Below are positions 7,235-14,950 of a DNA stretch of 40,317 nt, one piece after another; the first letter of the stretch is position 1, and the number at the start of each line of letters is the position of its first letter. Under the pieces are notes generated by a model, which was not told the DNA's origin, made no database searches, and was given only the letters and a program-made list of their open reading frames with translations. Both the position numbers and the translations under genes were made by a program. The stretch spans positions 1 to 40,317 of the forward strand of contig UCOA01000008.1 of NCBI GenBank assembly GCA_900474095.1. The letters are read 5' to 3'. Source of the DNA: Hyphomicrobiales bacterium. Lineage in GTDB: Bacteria; Pseudomonadota; Alphaproteobacteria; Rhizobiales; Rhizobiaceae.

Positions 7235-7816
7235 TCAGGAGGGTCCGCCGCCCCGCGGCACGCCGACGGCGTCTGTGGCAAGCGCGTGGTCAGCCGCAGC
7301 ATTTTCCGTCGTGCCGTCAGCCTTTCGGCGCTTTTCCGCGCGCAACAACTGGCGGACCCGCTCCTCGACGCGGTTGTTGAATTCGCGCACAAGAGCGTCG
7401 TACCCTTCTTCATCCAAATCCTGCTCCGCCTGCAGTTCCCGGTCGCGGACAATCGTCCTCTGCAGGCTGTCGATCTTCTCGAGGGTTCGAACGATCAGCG
7501 ACATCGCCTCGATGCTCGCCTTGGCATCCGCCTGGATCAGCTTGCGGTCGATGTCGGCCTCTTCCTCGGTTTCCCGCTCGCGTGCCGCTTCGCGCAGCCG
7601 CTGGAACTGCTGCATCTGCTCGCGCAGCTCCTTCGTCATGCCATTCAGCATGTCCTGCAGGTCGTCGAGCGAGGTGCGCTCGGCCTTCGTGTCGAGAATG
7701 ACGTGCCGCGCCATGGCCTCCAGTTCCGCCTCGCCGCGCGGCCGCAAGCCGTCATAGTCCGGCGCCTTCGGCCAGAACCCGAAGAGCTCCGGATCGAAAT
7801 CCAGATCAGACGTCAT
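7235..7816 (-). CDS. Putative terminase small subunit (coiled-coil, GTA gp1-like)
   Basis: A 193-residue, highly charged protein dominated by helices and coiled coil (about residues 40-160, rich in Glu, Arg and Leu). Its position directly upstream of the large terminase is that of RcGTA gene 1, which encodes the small terminase. Small terminases form rings that select DNA and regulate the motor. No DNA-binding domain is recognised at the N-terminus, fitting the non-specific packaging of GTAs, though this is inference. ATG at 7816 is preceded by AAGGAC at good spacing. It is the first gene of the cluster on this strand, so the cluster promoter should lie in 7817-8055. Confidence 0.75.
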   Translation of the reverse strand: MTSDLDFDPELFGFWPKAPDYDGLRPRGEAELEAMARHVILDTKAERTSLDDLQDMLNGMTKELREQMQQFQRLREAARERETEEEADIDRKLIQADAKASIEAMSLIVRTLEKIDSLQRTIVRDRELQAEQDLDEEGYDALVREFNNRVEERVRQLLRAEKRRKADGTTENAAADHALATDAVGVPRGGGPS

Positions 7817-7850
7817 CGCAATGTCCTTGAGAGCAGCGTTCGTGGATACT

Positions 7851-7936
7851 TACCCTGCCCTTGTGGGACGGGTCGGAGCGAAGCTCCGGGGTGGGGTGAC
7901 CTTTTCGAAGAGAGGGCGAAACCGCCACCCCACCCG
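7851..7936. repeat. Palindromic repeat upstream of the terminase genes
   Basis: Contains GGAGC-GAA-GCTCC (7875-7887) flanked by CCCTGCCC and GGGGTGGGGTG, and followed by the mirrored CCACCCCACCC (7925-7935). It is of the same family as the element at 5186-5231. It lies in the leader between the divergent small terminase and MmcQ genes, with an AT-rich stretch (about 7945-8050) to its right that could hold promoters for both. Confidence 0.55.
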
Positions 7937-8055
7937 CACTTTTCTGACTATGCCATAACCCTATCAAACCACCGTTACGGCGTCAAGGATTATTTTCCTA
8001 TCTCGGATAATTTTCTTAATTTTGTACATTTAACGATGCGTGGTAATGTTCCGCC

Positions 8056-8460
8056 ATGAGGACCGAGGACCTGGAAAAGCGGGCTTTGAGCCTGCCGGGC
8101 GCAGTTGAAAACGCCCATTTCGGAAAACGCGATTTTCGCGTTGGAAAGCGGATCTTCATGTCCTTGCCGGAAGCCGGCCGTGCCGTCTTCAAGTTCACGC
8201 CTGATCAGCAGAGGATGTTGATCGAAACAGAGCCCTGCGTCTGCGCCGCCGTCCCCGGCGGCTGGGGCGAAAAGGGCTGGACCTCGGTCTGGTTCACCGA
8301 TGCCGATGAAGAGATCATCGACCACGTGATGGACACCGCCTGGCGCAACGTCGCGCCCAAAACCCTAAAGAAAACCGAGGAAACCCTGCAGGAGACGACC
8401 GGGCAGACATTGCAGGAGACCGAGGAAATGCTGCAGAAATCCCAGGAGCCGGCGGAATAA
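8056..8460 (+). CDS. MmcQ/YjbR family protein
   Basis: A 134-residue member of the MmcQ/YjbR (CyaY-like fold) family, proteins often annotated as DNA-binding but without an established biochemical role. The family core spans about residues 1-100: a start near EDLEKRALSLPGA, the block HFGKRDFRVGKRIF, FKFTPDQQ, and the end VPGGWGEKGWTSVWF. After the fold comes a repetitive acidic tail with repeated ETLQET-like units (about 105-134), which is unusual. The tail is likely helical and could be a coiled coil. It stands alone, convergent with the YcgN gene, whose stop is 1 nt away. Confidence 0.85.
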   Translation: MRTEDLEKRALSLPGAVENAHFGKRDFRVGKRIFMSLPEAGRAVFKFTPDQQRMLIETEPCVCAAVPGGWGEKGWTSVWFTDADEEIIDHVMDTAWRNVAPKTLKKTEETLQETTGQTLQETEEMLQKSQEPAE

Positions 8461-8461
8461 T

Positions 8462-8929
8462 CTACCGTTTAGTCTCCGCCGCCACCATCAGCGGCCAGTC
8501 CACCAGATAATCCTCGAGATTGTCGACATCGATGTCATCCTCGCTGATCGTGCGTCCGCGCACGGAGATGCCCGCCTGATGCACGGTTTCCGGGTCGCCG
8601 GACACCAGCGGGTGCCACCAGTAGAGATCATGGCCATCGCGCACCAGCCGGTAGGCACAGGTCGGCGGCAGCCAGCTGAGCGTCTCGACCTCTTTCGGCG
8701 TCAGCTGGATGCAATCGGGCACCGTTGCCTGCCGGTTCGGGTAGTTCTTGCAGCGACAGCTCTCACCATCGAGCAGCGTGCAGCCGACATTGGTCCAGGC
8801 GATCTCGCCCGTGTCCCAGTCTTCGAGCTTGTTGAGGCAACAGAGCCCGCAGCCGTCGCAGAGGCTTTCCCACTCCGCATTGGTCATCTCGGCCAGGCTT
8901 TTTGTCCTCCAGAAGGGCTCAGCGCCCAT
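8462..8929 (-). CDS. YcgN family cysteine-cluster protein (UPF0260)
   Basis: A 155-residue protein with the cysteine pattern of the YkgJ/YcgN zinc/iron-chelating family: CDGCGLCC near residue 30, a Cys in VGCTLLD, CRCKNY, then DCIQL and PTCAYRL. These are thought to bind a metal or iron-sulphur cluster, with no defined reaction. The length matches YcgN (about 150). It ends one base from the MmcQ gene and diverges from the penicillin-binding protein gene; the 223-bp divergent region holds a structured repeat. Confidence 0.9.
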   Translation of the reverse strand: MGAEPFWRTKSLAEMTNAEWESLCDGCGLCCLNKLEDWDTGEIAWTNVGCTLLDGESCRCKNYPNRQATVPDCIQLTPKEVETLSWLPPTCAYRLVRDGHDLYWWHPLVSGDPETVHQAGISVRGRTISEDDIDVDNLEDYLVDWPLMVAAETKR

Positions 8930-9057
8930 GATTATCGTACTTTCCTGTGTTGGATTTCTGCGACAATTTTACAAAAGATTGCCGGTTTTTTAAGGCTCAT
9001 TATCGATATCGGCATAGAATAGAAACCCGCCCCATGCAAATATCGGCCCGGGGTACC

Positions 9058-9158
9058 GCAGCGCCGTGCGTCTTTTCAGACGCACAAAGGACGCTGCAGC
9101 ACTTTTAAATTGCTGCATGTTCTTATCCTTCAATAGGTAGGATTAGAGGAACATGCAG
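9058..9158 (+). repeat. Three-hairpin structured repeat overlapping the PBP start
   Basis: Three helices are visible: GCAGCG/CGCTGC (9058-9063/9092-9097) enclosing a perfect GTGCGTCT-TTTC-AGACGCAC hairpin (9066-9085); GCAGCA/TGCTGC around 9096-9116; and GCATGTTC/GAACATGC (9115-9122/9149-9156) with inner ATCCT/AGGAT. It looks like a multicopy Rhizobiales intergenic repeat that I recall from other genomes but cannot verify here. The last helix contains the ATG at 9153. Confidence 0.65.
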
Positions 9159-11423
9159 TGGCCCTCAGGACGCGAGACCGCCGTGCAGGATCCAAGCCAA
9201 GACGAGAGCCGGACCGAGAGCGTCCCGCAGGACGACCGCCCGAGGAAGCGCCATTTCCTGCTGCGTATCGACAGCTGGATCGATTCGACCGTCTGGAACG
9301 CCGGCTTCCGCCTTGGCGTCTGGTGGGAGGACATCACCATCTTCTTCCGCCGCTTTACCGTGCGCGGCTGGAAGAAGGCGCTGTTCGAGGTGCTCGGCGA
9401 GTGCATGACCTGGGGCACCGCCGGCTCCGTGCTGATGCTGGCGCTGGCACTGCCGGCCTTTGAGGAGACCAAGGGCAACTGGCGCGCCCAGAGCGATTTC
9501 GCCGTCACCTTCCTTGATCGATACGGCAACGAGATCGGCCATCGCGGCATCATCCACGAAGATTCCGTGCCGATCGACGAGCTGCCGGACACGCTGATCA
9601 AGGCGGTGCTGGCAACCGAGGATCGCCGCTTCTTCGACCATTACGGCATCGACTTCCTCGGCCTGTCGCGTGCCATGACCGAAAATGCCCGCGCCGGCGG
9701 CGTCGTCCAGGGCGGCTCGACGCTAACCCAGCAGCTCGCCAAGAACCTGTTCCTGTCGAACGAGCGCACCATCGAGCGCAAGATCAAGGAGGCCTTCCTT
9801 GCCGTCTGGCTGGAGTCCAACCTGTCGAAGAAGGAAATCCTGCGGCTCTATCTCGACCGCGCCTATATGGGCGGCGGCACGTTCGGCGCTGCGGCGGCGT
9901 CGCAATTCTATTTCGGCAAGGCGATCACCGATATCAACCTTGCCGAAAGCGCGATGCTCGCCGGCCTGTTCAAGGCGCCGGCGCGCTATGCGCCGCATGT
10001 CAACCTGCCCGCCGCCCGTGCCCGCGCCAACGAGGTCCTGACCAACCTCGTCCAGGGCGGCCTGATGACCGAAGGCCAGGTGATCGCCGCCCGCCTCAAC
10101 CCGGCGACCGTCATCGATCGCGCCCAGGTCCGTGCCCCCGATTTCTTCCTCGACTGGGCCTTCGACGAGGTGCAGCGCATTGCCGCCCCGTTCGCACAGC
10201 ATTCGCTTATCGTGCGCACCACGATCGACATGGGCCTGCAGCAGGCCGCCGAAGAATCCGTCGAATCCAGCCTTCGGCAATATGGCGAAAGCTACAAGGT
10301 CAAGCAGGGCGCCATGGTGATGATCGAGAATGGCGGCGCCGTGCGCGCCATGGTCGGCGGAAGGGATTATGGCGAGAGCCAGTTCAACCGCGCCACCAAG
10401 GCGCTACGCCAGCCGGGCTCGTCCTTCAAGGTTTATACCTACACCGCCGCCATGGAAAAAGGCTTCACGCCGGACTCGGTGATCAGCGACGCGCCGGTCA
10501 CCTGGCGCGGCTGGTCGCCGCAGAATTACGGCCGCAGCTATTCCGGCCGCGTCACGCTTCTGACCGCCATCGCCAAGTCGATCAACACCGTGCCTGTCCG
10601 CCTCGCCAAGGATGAGCTCGGCACCGAGATCATCGCCGCGACGGCCAAGAAGATGGGGGTCGAAACCCCGATCCGCACCGACAAGACCATGCCGCTCGGC
10701 ACCTCGGAGGTCACTGTGCTTGATCAGGCGACGGCCTACGCCGTCTTCCCGGCCGGCGGCATGCAGGCCCGCCGCCACGGCGTCAGTCAGATCCTCAATT
10801 ACGACGGCGATATCCTCTACGATTTCAGCCGCGACGCGCCACCGGCCAAACGCGTCGTCAGCGAAGAAGCCAATGCCAACATGAACGACATGCTGACCCA
10901 GATCCCCGTCATTGGAACGGCACGCAGGGCGGCACTCGACAACGGCATCGTCGTCGGCGGCAAGACCGGCACGACGCAGGCCTATCGCGACGCCTGGTTC
11001 GTCGGATTCACCGGCGATTACACGACCGCCGTCTGGTTCGGCAATGACGACTATACCTCGACCAACGAAATGACCGGCGGCTCGCTGCCGGCCATGACCT
11101 TCAAGCGGCTGATGGACTATGCCGAGCAGGGCATCGAACACCGCGCCATCCCGGGCATCGAAAACCCGCTGCCGGGCCCCGACGCCAAGAAGAAGGGGGC
11201 AGAGGTTGCAGTCGCCAAGCCCGACGATGAAAACGCGCTCCCCCCGCTCGTCCGCCCTCGCTCGCTCTCGTCCGACGTAACCCGCCTCTTGAAATCGATT
11301 GCCGAGAAATTCAACACCGCCGCCCCGCTGAAGGCACCGGCCGACCTGCCCGGCAAGGTCGCCGAGATCGACCTGCAATCCACCGGCGAAATCGTCAAGG
11401 GAGGACGGAATGCGGGACGCTGA
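9153..11423 (+). CDS. Bifunctional penicillin-binding protein (class A, transglycosylase/transpeptidase)
   Basis: Synthesises and crosslinks peptidoglycan at the inner membrane. After a cytoplasmic stretch and a membrane segment (about residues 87-104) comes a GT51 transglycosylase with the catalytic Glu in ATEDRRFFDH (E156) and GGSTLTQQLAKN (187-198). The transpeptidase has the three penicillin-binding motifs: SSFK (423-426), SIN (476-478) and KTGT (604-607). Length about 756. The start is doubtful: the ATG at 9153 is inside the stem of a repeat, and an in-frame GTG at 9183 (giving VQDPSQDE) is an alternative. The C-terminal 80 residues are low-complexity Pro/Ala/Lys. Single gene, no operon partner. 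Confidence 0.93.
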   Translation: MQWPSGRETAVQDPSQDESRTESVPQDDRPRKRHFLLRIDSWIDSTVWNAGFRLGVWWEDITIFFRRFTVRGWKKALFEVLGECMTWGTAGSVLMLALALPAFEETKGNWRAQSDFAVTFLDRYGNEIGHRGIIHEDSVPIDELPDTLIKAVLATEDRRFFDHYGIDFLGLSRAMTENARAGGVVQGGSTLTQQLAKNLFLSNERTIERKIKEAFLAVWLESNLSKKEILRLYLDRAYMGGGTFGAAAASQFYFGKAITDINLAESAMLAGLFKAPARYAPHVNLPAARARANEVLTNLVQGGLMTEGQVIAARLNPATVIDRAQVRAPDFFLDWAFDEVQRIAAPFAQHSLIVRTTIDMGLQQAAEESVESSLRQYGESYKVKQGAMVMIENGGAVRAMVGGRDYGESQFNRATKALRQPGSSFKVYTYTAAMEKGFTPDSVISDAPVTWRGWSPQNYGRSYSGRVTLLTAIAKSINTVPVRLAKDELGTEIIAATAKKMGVETPIRTDKTMPLGTSEVTVLDQATAYAVFPAGGMQARRHGVSQILNYDGDILYDFSRDAPPAKRVVSEEANANMNDMLTQIPVIGTARRAALDNGIVVGGKTGTTQAYRDAWFVGFTGDYTTAVWFGNDDYTSTNEMTGGSLPAMTFKRLMDYAEQGIEHRAIPGIENPLPGPDAKKKGAEVAVAKPDDENALPPLVRPRSLSSDVTRLLKSIAEKFNTAAPLKAPADLPGKVAEIDLQSTGEIVKGGRNAGR

Positions 11424-11470
11424 GGCCAATGCTGAAAGCGTGGTGGCAACCGCTCACTGCGCGCCTGGTC

Positions 11471-11648
11471 GCCCCCCTCTGTCCCTCCGGGCCATCTCCC
11501 CCACAAGGGGGGAGATCGGCCGCAGGCTTCCGACATATTTCGGGCGGTGGCTAACGCGGAAAAGAATGATCTTCTCCTCCACTGAGTGGGAGCCATTGTG
11601 GAAAAGGATGATCTCCCCCCTTGTGGGGGATATGTCCAAAGGGGGGTA
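11471..11648. repeat. MITE-like palindromic element (ATCTCCCCC family)
   Basis: Two inverted copies of a motif flank about 90 bp: CCCCCCTCTGTCCCTCCGGG then ATCTCCCCC-ACAA-GGGGGGAGAT at the left (11472-11516), and ATCTCCCCCC-TTGT-GGGGGAT then AAAGGGGGG at the right (11611-11646). The same motifs form the element at 38087-38250, so they belong to one family. It fills the gap between the PBP and DUF1214 genes. Confidence 0.7.
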
Positions 11649-11712
11649 TGCCGCGACGCACTCAAGACGCTGTTCGCCTGCGATTCAACTTTCCTCCCCA
11701 AGGTAACGCCTC

Positions 11713-12300
11713 TTGTTCCGCATCCCTCTCCTCGTCGCCCTTGCTCTGTCCGTCGCCTTCGGCGTCGGCATCGTCTCGACCGTCTCTGCCTTGAAGGCGA
11801 CCGTCGGTTTCGGGGCGATCGCGCTTGGTCCTTGGGTCGCCTTTCCGGATGCCCAGACGAAGAATACCGATCCCTATGCCAAGGCGCACCGGGCGCGCGC
11901 AGGCAAGCTGCTTTATGGCGGCGCCGAAGGCCTGCCGTTCACCGCTGCCACCGACAGCACCGGCCAAAAGCTCTCCTCCGGCTGCTCCTATGATATAGTC
12001 GGCGTCACCCCGCCGGCCCGCTTCTGGACACTCTATGCGACCGGCGCCAACGATCAGCCCATGATGGTCGATCCGGCCTTGCCCGGCGCGAGCAATGCCT
12101 GGACGGTGCTGCGCCAGCCAGATAGCTCCTTTGTGATCCATGTCTCCGCCGTCGCCCAGCCCGACAACTGGCTGGCGATCCGTGACATCGGCGCGTTCAA
12201 GCTGGTGCTGACCCTGCTCGACACCCCGACCGCGGGATCCTCCGGCCTCATCGATCTCACCATGCCGAAAATCGTCAAGACGGGATGCCCGGATGCGTAG
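11713..12300 (+). CDS. DUF1214 domain membrane-anchored protein
   Basis: 195 residues with an N-terminal hydrophobic anchor (LLVALALSVAFGVGIVSTVSAL) and a DUF1214 domain, recognisable from YDIVGVTPPARFWTLYA in the middle and NWLAIRDIGAFKLVL near the end. The domain is a beta-rich fold of unknown role. The only start fitting the signal anchor is TTG at 11713, preceded by AAGG. It overlaps the following DUF1254-like gene by 8 bp, so the two are co-translated and probably act together at the envelope. Confidence 0.82.
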   Translation: MFRIPLLVALALSVAFGVGIVSTVSALKATVGFGAIALGPWVAFPDAQTKNTDPYAKAHRARAGKLLYGGAEGLPFTAATDSTGQKLSSGCSYDIVGVTPPARFWTLYATGANDQPMMVDPALPGASNAWTVLRQPDSSFVIHVSAVAQPDNWLAIRDIGAFKLVLTLLDTPTAGSSGLIDLTMPKIVKTGCPDA

Positions 12301-12838
12301 CGTTCTCTTCGCCATCCTCGTCGGCCTCGTCGGTGCCGCACTGCTGCACATCGTCATCATACTGGCGCTGCCGCAGTTTACCGGCAAGGATGCCTATAGC
12401 CGGGTGCTGGGCCTGTACGAAATGGACAGTTTCTTCCCACTCGGCAATGAGCCCGGCCCGACCGGCCTTGCCAATGAGGATCCATTCCTGCGCGGCGCCG
12501 TCTGCGGTTTTTCAGTCAACGGCGGGCCCGTCCGGTTCCTTGCCAAAGGTGCGGTGCCCTTCTGGTCGCTGTCTGTCCACGACGCTGATTCCAACGAGAT
12601 TTTCAGCATGAACGACCAGACGGCAGTGAACGGCAATCTCGATCTGGTGATGGCAACGCCGATCCAGCTGGTCGATCTCAGAAAAACGCCGCCCGAAAGC
12701 CTCGCCCAGTCGATCATGGTCGAAATGCCGGATGAGGAAGGTTATGCCGTGCTGCGGGCGCTCGCGCCGACCGATAGCTTCGAAGAGCCCGTGCGTAATT
12801 TTCTCGCCGAATCGAGCTGCGAGCCGTTCCGGCGCTGA
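12293..12838 (+). CDS. DUF1254-like membrane-anchored protein
   Basis: 181 residues with an N-terminal membrane segment (LFAILVGLVGAALLHIVIILAL) and a domain resembling DUF1254: KDAYSRVLGLYEMDSFFPL, VPFWSLSVHDADSNEIFSMND, and a C-terminal Cys-containing end. DUF1214 and DUF1254 commonly occur together, as one fused protein or as adjacent genes, and here they overlap by 8 bp. No function is established for either domain. Confidence 0.78.
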   Translation: MRSVLFAILVGLVGAALLHIVIILALPQFTGKDAYSRVLGLYEMDSFFPLGNEPGPTGLANEDPFLRGAVCGFSVNGGPVRFLAKGAVPFWSLSVHDADSNEIFSMNDQTAVNGNLDLVMATPIQLVDLRKTPPESLAQSIMVEMPDEEGYAVLRALAPTDSFEEPVRNFLAESSCEPFRR

Positions 12839-12914
12839 GGCGCAAAAATCAAAATCAGGGGCCTATGTCAGAGAAGGTGCGGCGGGGCTAAGTCGCACCG
12901 GCTTACAAAATGTT

Positions 12915-13097
12915 TCAATGTTTCTTGCTATGGTCGGGAAACGGCTTCGGCGGCGTAGCACCCCTGTGGCCGTCCAGCCGCTCGTAGCGAATGCCGGTGA
13001 ACAACAGAATGACGGCGTTGCTCGGCGCAACGGAACCCGTCACCGGCTTCGCCGGTACCCGCGTAAGGCGGTCCTCTATTCGAATAACTTCTGCCAT
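12915..13097 (-). CDS. Small conserved-looking hypothetical protein
   Basis: 60 residues starting at MAEVIRIEDRL, with GGAG 6 nt upstream. A central hydrophobic strand (NAVILLFTGIRYERL) is followed by a basic Pro-rich tail. I recall similar short proteins with the VxLLFTGxRYER pattern in rhizobia, but assign no function. A longer frame from a TTG at 13109 is possible but would bypass the better ribosome binding site. No operon partner; the region upstream carries a CtrA-like box about 220 bp away. Confidence 0.6.
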   Translation of the reverse strand: MAEVIRIEDRLTRVPAKPVTGSVAPSNAVILLFTGIRYERLDGHRGATPPKPFPDHSKKH

Positions 13098-13145
13098 GCT
13101 CGTCTCCAAAAATCTGGTTGAGACGGATGAACTATCGTAATTATT

Positions 13146-13235
13146 TCACCCTGCCCGTTCTGCGGGCCGGCGCGTTCCTTCAAGCTTTCGCCCGGACATT
13201 TGCGCCTTTCTCGTTTGCTCCTTCTTCCGGGACAT
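13146..13235 (-). CDS. Possible very short basic peptide
   Basis: A 29-residue frame, MSRKKEQTRK to PAERAG, rich in Lys and Arg, between the small gene at 12915 and the CtrA-like box. Only a weak GAG ribosome binding element is seen. It is listed because it starts 85 bp downstream of the box on the minus strand; it may be chance. Confidence 0.2.
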   Translation of the reverse strand: MSRKKEQTRKAQMSGRKLEGTRRPAERAG

Positions 13236-13319
13236 CCGGATCTCATGTCATTCTTAAAAGCGGGGCCGCCTGCGGATCGAGTGATCTGCCACCGGCTATC
13301 CGATAGAGCCATACGATAG

Positions 13320-13334
13320 TTAATAGCTCCTTAA
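13320..13334. promoter_or_regulatory. Perfect CtrA-like box TTAA-N7-TTAA
   Basis: TTAATAGCTCCTTAA, with a trailing C on both strands, matches the full CtrA recognition consensus of alphaproteobacteria. It lies in a 404-bp gene-poor stretch (13098-13501). The nearest genes it could control are the minus-strand small frames to the left; there is no obvious plus-strand gene before 14033. Confidence 0.5.
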
Positions 13335-13352
13335 CGGTCAAAACCCTAATCC

Positions 13353-13421
13353 TAGCGATAGAAATCGCTAATCATGGTGAATTTACCGACCTGATTTGTC
13401 CGGACGATACCACCGGACAAA
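13353..13421. other. Two perfect inverted repeats in a gene-free stretch
   Basis: TAGCGAT-AGAA-ATCGCTA (13353-13370) and TTTGTCCGG/CCGGACAAA with a 9-nt loop (13395-13421). The second is followed on the plus strand by GCCTTTCGCTTTC, a weak terminator-like tail. With the CtrA-like box at 13320 on the left, the arrangement would suit a short untranslated RNA of about 100 nt, but no -10 element is clear. Confidence 0.4.
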
Positions 13422-13501
13422 GCCTTTCGCTTTCAAAAATGACAATAGACGAGCAACCGGGACGCCGCCGTTCCGAATGGAACAGCGCAAATCCCCGTTA
13501 A

Positions 13502-13780
13502 TCAGCGTCTTGCCAGCAAGCCGATGACGAAGGCGACCCCGGCGATCGCCAGCAAGGTCGAGACGGGCTCCTCGCGAACACGTTCGCGCAGGCGTTCCGT
13601 CAACACTTCGGCTTCGGACGTCACCACCGCCTTCGCGCCCGTGCCGATGGCTGAAACGGTTTCTGTCAGCCGGGTAATCTCGGTGCGCAATTCGGCGATC
13701 TGGTTGTCGAGATCGGCCCTTGCTGCATTTGTTTCGACGTCGACGTCGCTCGTTACGGATGCAAATTTCTTTTCGACCAT
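13502..13780 (-). CDS. DUF883/ElaB-like small membrane-anchored helical protein
   Basis: 92 residues: a charged helical region (about 15-45, LDNQIAELRTEITRLTETV) with heptad-like spacing, then a single C-terminal hydrophobic segment (STLLAIAGVAFVIGLLARR) after a REEPVS linker. This is the layout of DUF883/ElaB/YqjD proteins, which are tail-anchored and in E. coli can bind ribosomes and accumulate in stationary phase. Start at MVEKKF with GGAG upstream. It is a single gene. Confidence 0.75.
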   Translation of the reverse strand: MVEKKFASVTSDVDVETNAARADLDNQIAELRTEITRLTETVSAIGTGAKAVVTSEAEVLTERLRERVREEPVSTLLAIAGVAFVIGLLARR

Positions 13781-14032
13781 GTCAGGGGCTCCTTTTCCAA
13801 CGTCATTTCAAACGCGCCAGCCCCTCTTTGGTTCCCGGTTTTACGCTTGCTTTGTTCGCGGCGGGCGCCAATGGCGCCACCTCGGAACGAAGGGCACGGT
13901 TTTGGCGTTTCTCCATGAAACACACACGGCTTTGAAACGGAGTCATCTCAAAAAAGACATAAAAACAAGGGTGTGTGCGCCGAAGAATGACACGGCCGCG
14001 AGAGTGGACCGCCGTCGAGCGATAGGGATGGA

Positions 14033-14851
14033 ATGCTGATGACGACAGACCGAAAATACCCATGGAAAGCCGCTTTGCTGGCGATAGCGGCGTTTCTGCT
14101 GCCCGCCGCCGCGCAGGCGGCAGCAGGCTTTGCCACCGCCAATGTCAACATGCGGTCCGGTCCGAGCACGGGGTATCCGGCGGTCACCATCATCCCCGTC
14201 GGCACGTCGGTGGAAATCCATGGATGCCTCTCCGATATTCCCTGGTGCGACGTATCCTTCTACGAGGGCCGCGGCTGGGTTGCCGCCCGCTACGTTCAGG
14301 TAGAGTACCGGCAGAGCCGCGTTTACCTGGAGCCGGACTATTACGACACGCTCGGCATTCCCTTCGTGACCTTCGAGATCGGAAACTATTGGGACCGCTA
14401 CTACCGCAACCGCGACTTCTACAGGCAGCGCGACTATTATCGCGGCGATCGCGACGACTACCGCCGCAACCGCGATTACTACCGCCGTGATACCGACGGG
14501 GATCGCGCCGAGCGCAATCGCCGCATACGCCGTGACTACGAGGAGTTCGACCGCGTACGCGGTGGCGACGATGACGGCGCGGACTTCGAACGCTCTCGCG
14601 GCGACCGCGACCGGGCTCGTATCGAGCGCCGAGACCGCGATCGGGACCGCATCGAGCGCCGTGATCGCGACAGGGATCGGGAACGCGCCGAACGCCGGCG
14701 CCGCGACGACGCCCCGGAGGTGCGCAACAGGCGCGAACGTGACCCGGACAGAGTTGGCCCGCGCGTGCAGCGCCGCGACACCGATCGCGACCAGATCCGC
14801 AACCGGGATAGCCGCCGCCGTTGCCGGCCAGGTGACGACCGCTGCAACTGA
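14033..14851 (+). CDS. Secreted SH3-domain protein with Arg/Asp-rich tail
   Basis: 272 residues. A signal peptide (ALLAIAAFLLPAAAQA) precedes a bacterial SH3 domain (about 33-95) with VNMRSGPSTGYPAV and GRGWVAARYVQ, a fold that usually binds cell-wall peptides. Two Cys (CLSDIPWC) may form a disulphide. From about residue 125 the protein becomes a low-complexity run built on Arg-Asp, Tyr-Arg and Glu-Arg dipeptides (YYRNRDFYR, DRDRIERRDRD) ending in a basic Cys-containing tail. Such a zwitterionic tail could bind wall polymers or nucleic acid, but this is inference. AGGGATGGA precedes the start. Confidence 0.8.
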   Translation: MLMTTDRKYPWKAALLAIAAFLLPAAAQAAAGFATANVNMRSGPSTGYPAVTIIPVGTSVEIHGCLSDIPWCDVSFYEGRGWVAARYVQVEYRQSRVYLEPDYYDTLGIPFVTFEIGNYWDRYYRNRDFYRQRDYYRGDRDDYRRNRDYYRRDTDGDRAERNRRIRRDYEEFDRVRGGDDDGADFERSRGDRDRARIERRDRDRDRIERRDRDRDRERAERRRRDDAPEVRNRRERDPDRVGPRVQRRDTDRDQIRNRDSRRRCRPGDDRCN

Positions 14852-14874
14852 CCTGGTGTCCCGCAAGCATTGCG

Positions 14875-14897
14875 ACGGGCGGCATGATGCCGCCCGT
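14875..14897 (+). terminator. Hairpin after the SH3-domain gene
   Basis: ACGGGCGGCAT (14875-14885) and ATGCCGCCCGT (14887-14897) are perfect 11-bp arms just after the stop codon. The physical loop would open at the apex. The T-run is poor (TCTG), so termination may be partial. Confidence 0.55.
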
Positions 14898-14950
14898 TCT
14901 GCGTTCCAACCCAGCCTTCCGGCATCGCATACATGATGCCGGTACAGTCC

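Noticed and set aside
1-7816. Inducible prophage instead of a GTA-like cluster
   Set aside because: No integrase, repressor, replication gene or attachment site is seen, and the terminase-portal-DUF6107-protease-capsid order fits GTA clusters. Genes to the left are needed to settle this.
6758-8059. 433-codon plus-strand frame opposite the terminase genes
   Set aside because: Antisense to both terminase subunits, Ser/Arg-rich with no motif.
13076-13312. 78-codon minus-strand frame next to the CtrA-like box
   Set aside because: Overlaps the better-supported small gene at 12915-13097 and has no ribosome binding site or recognisable pattern.
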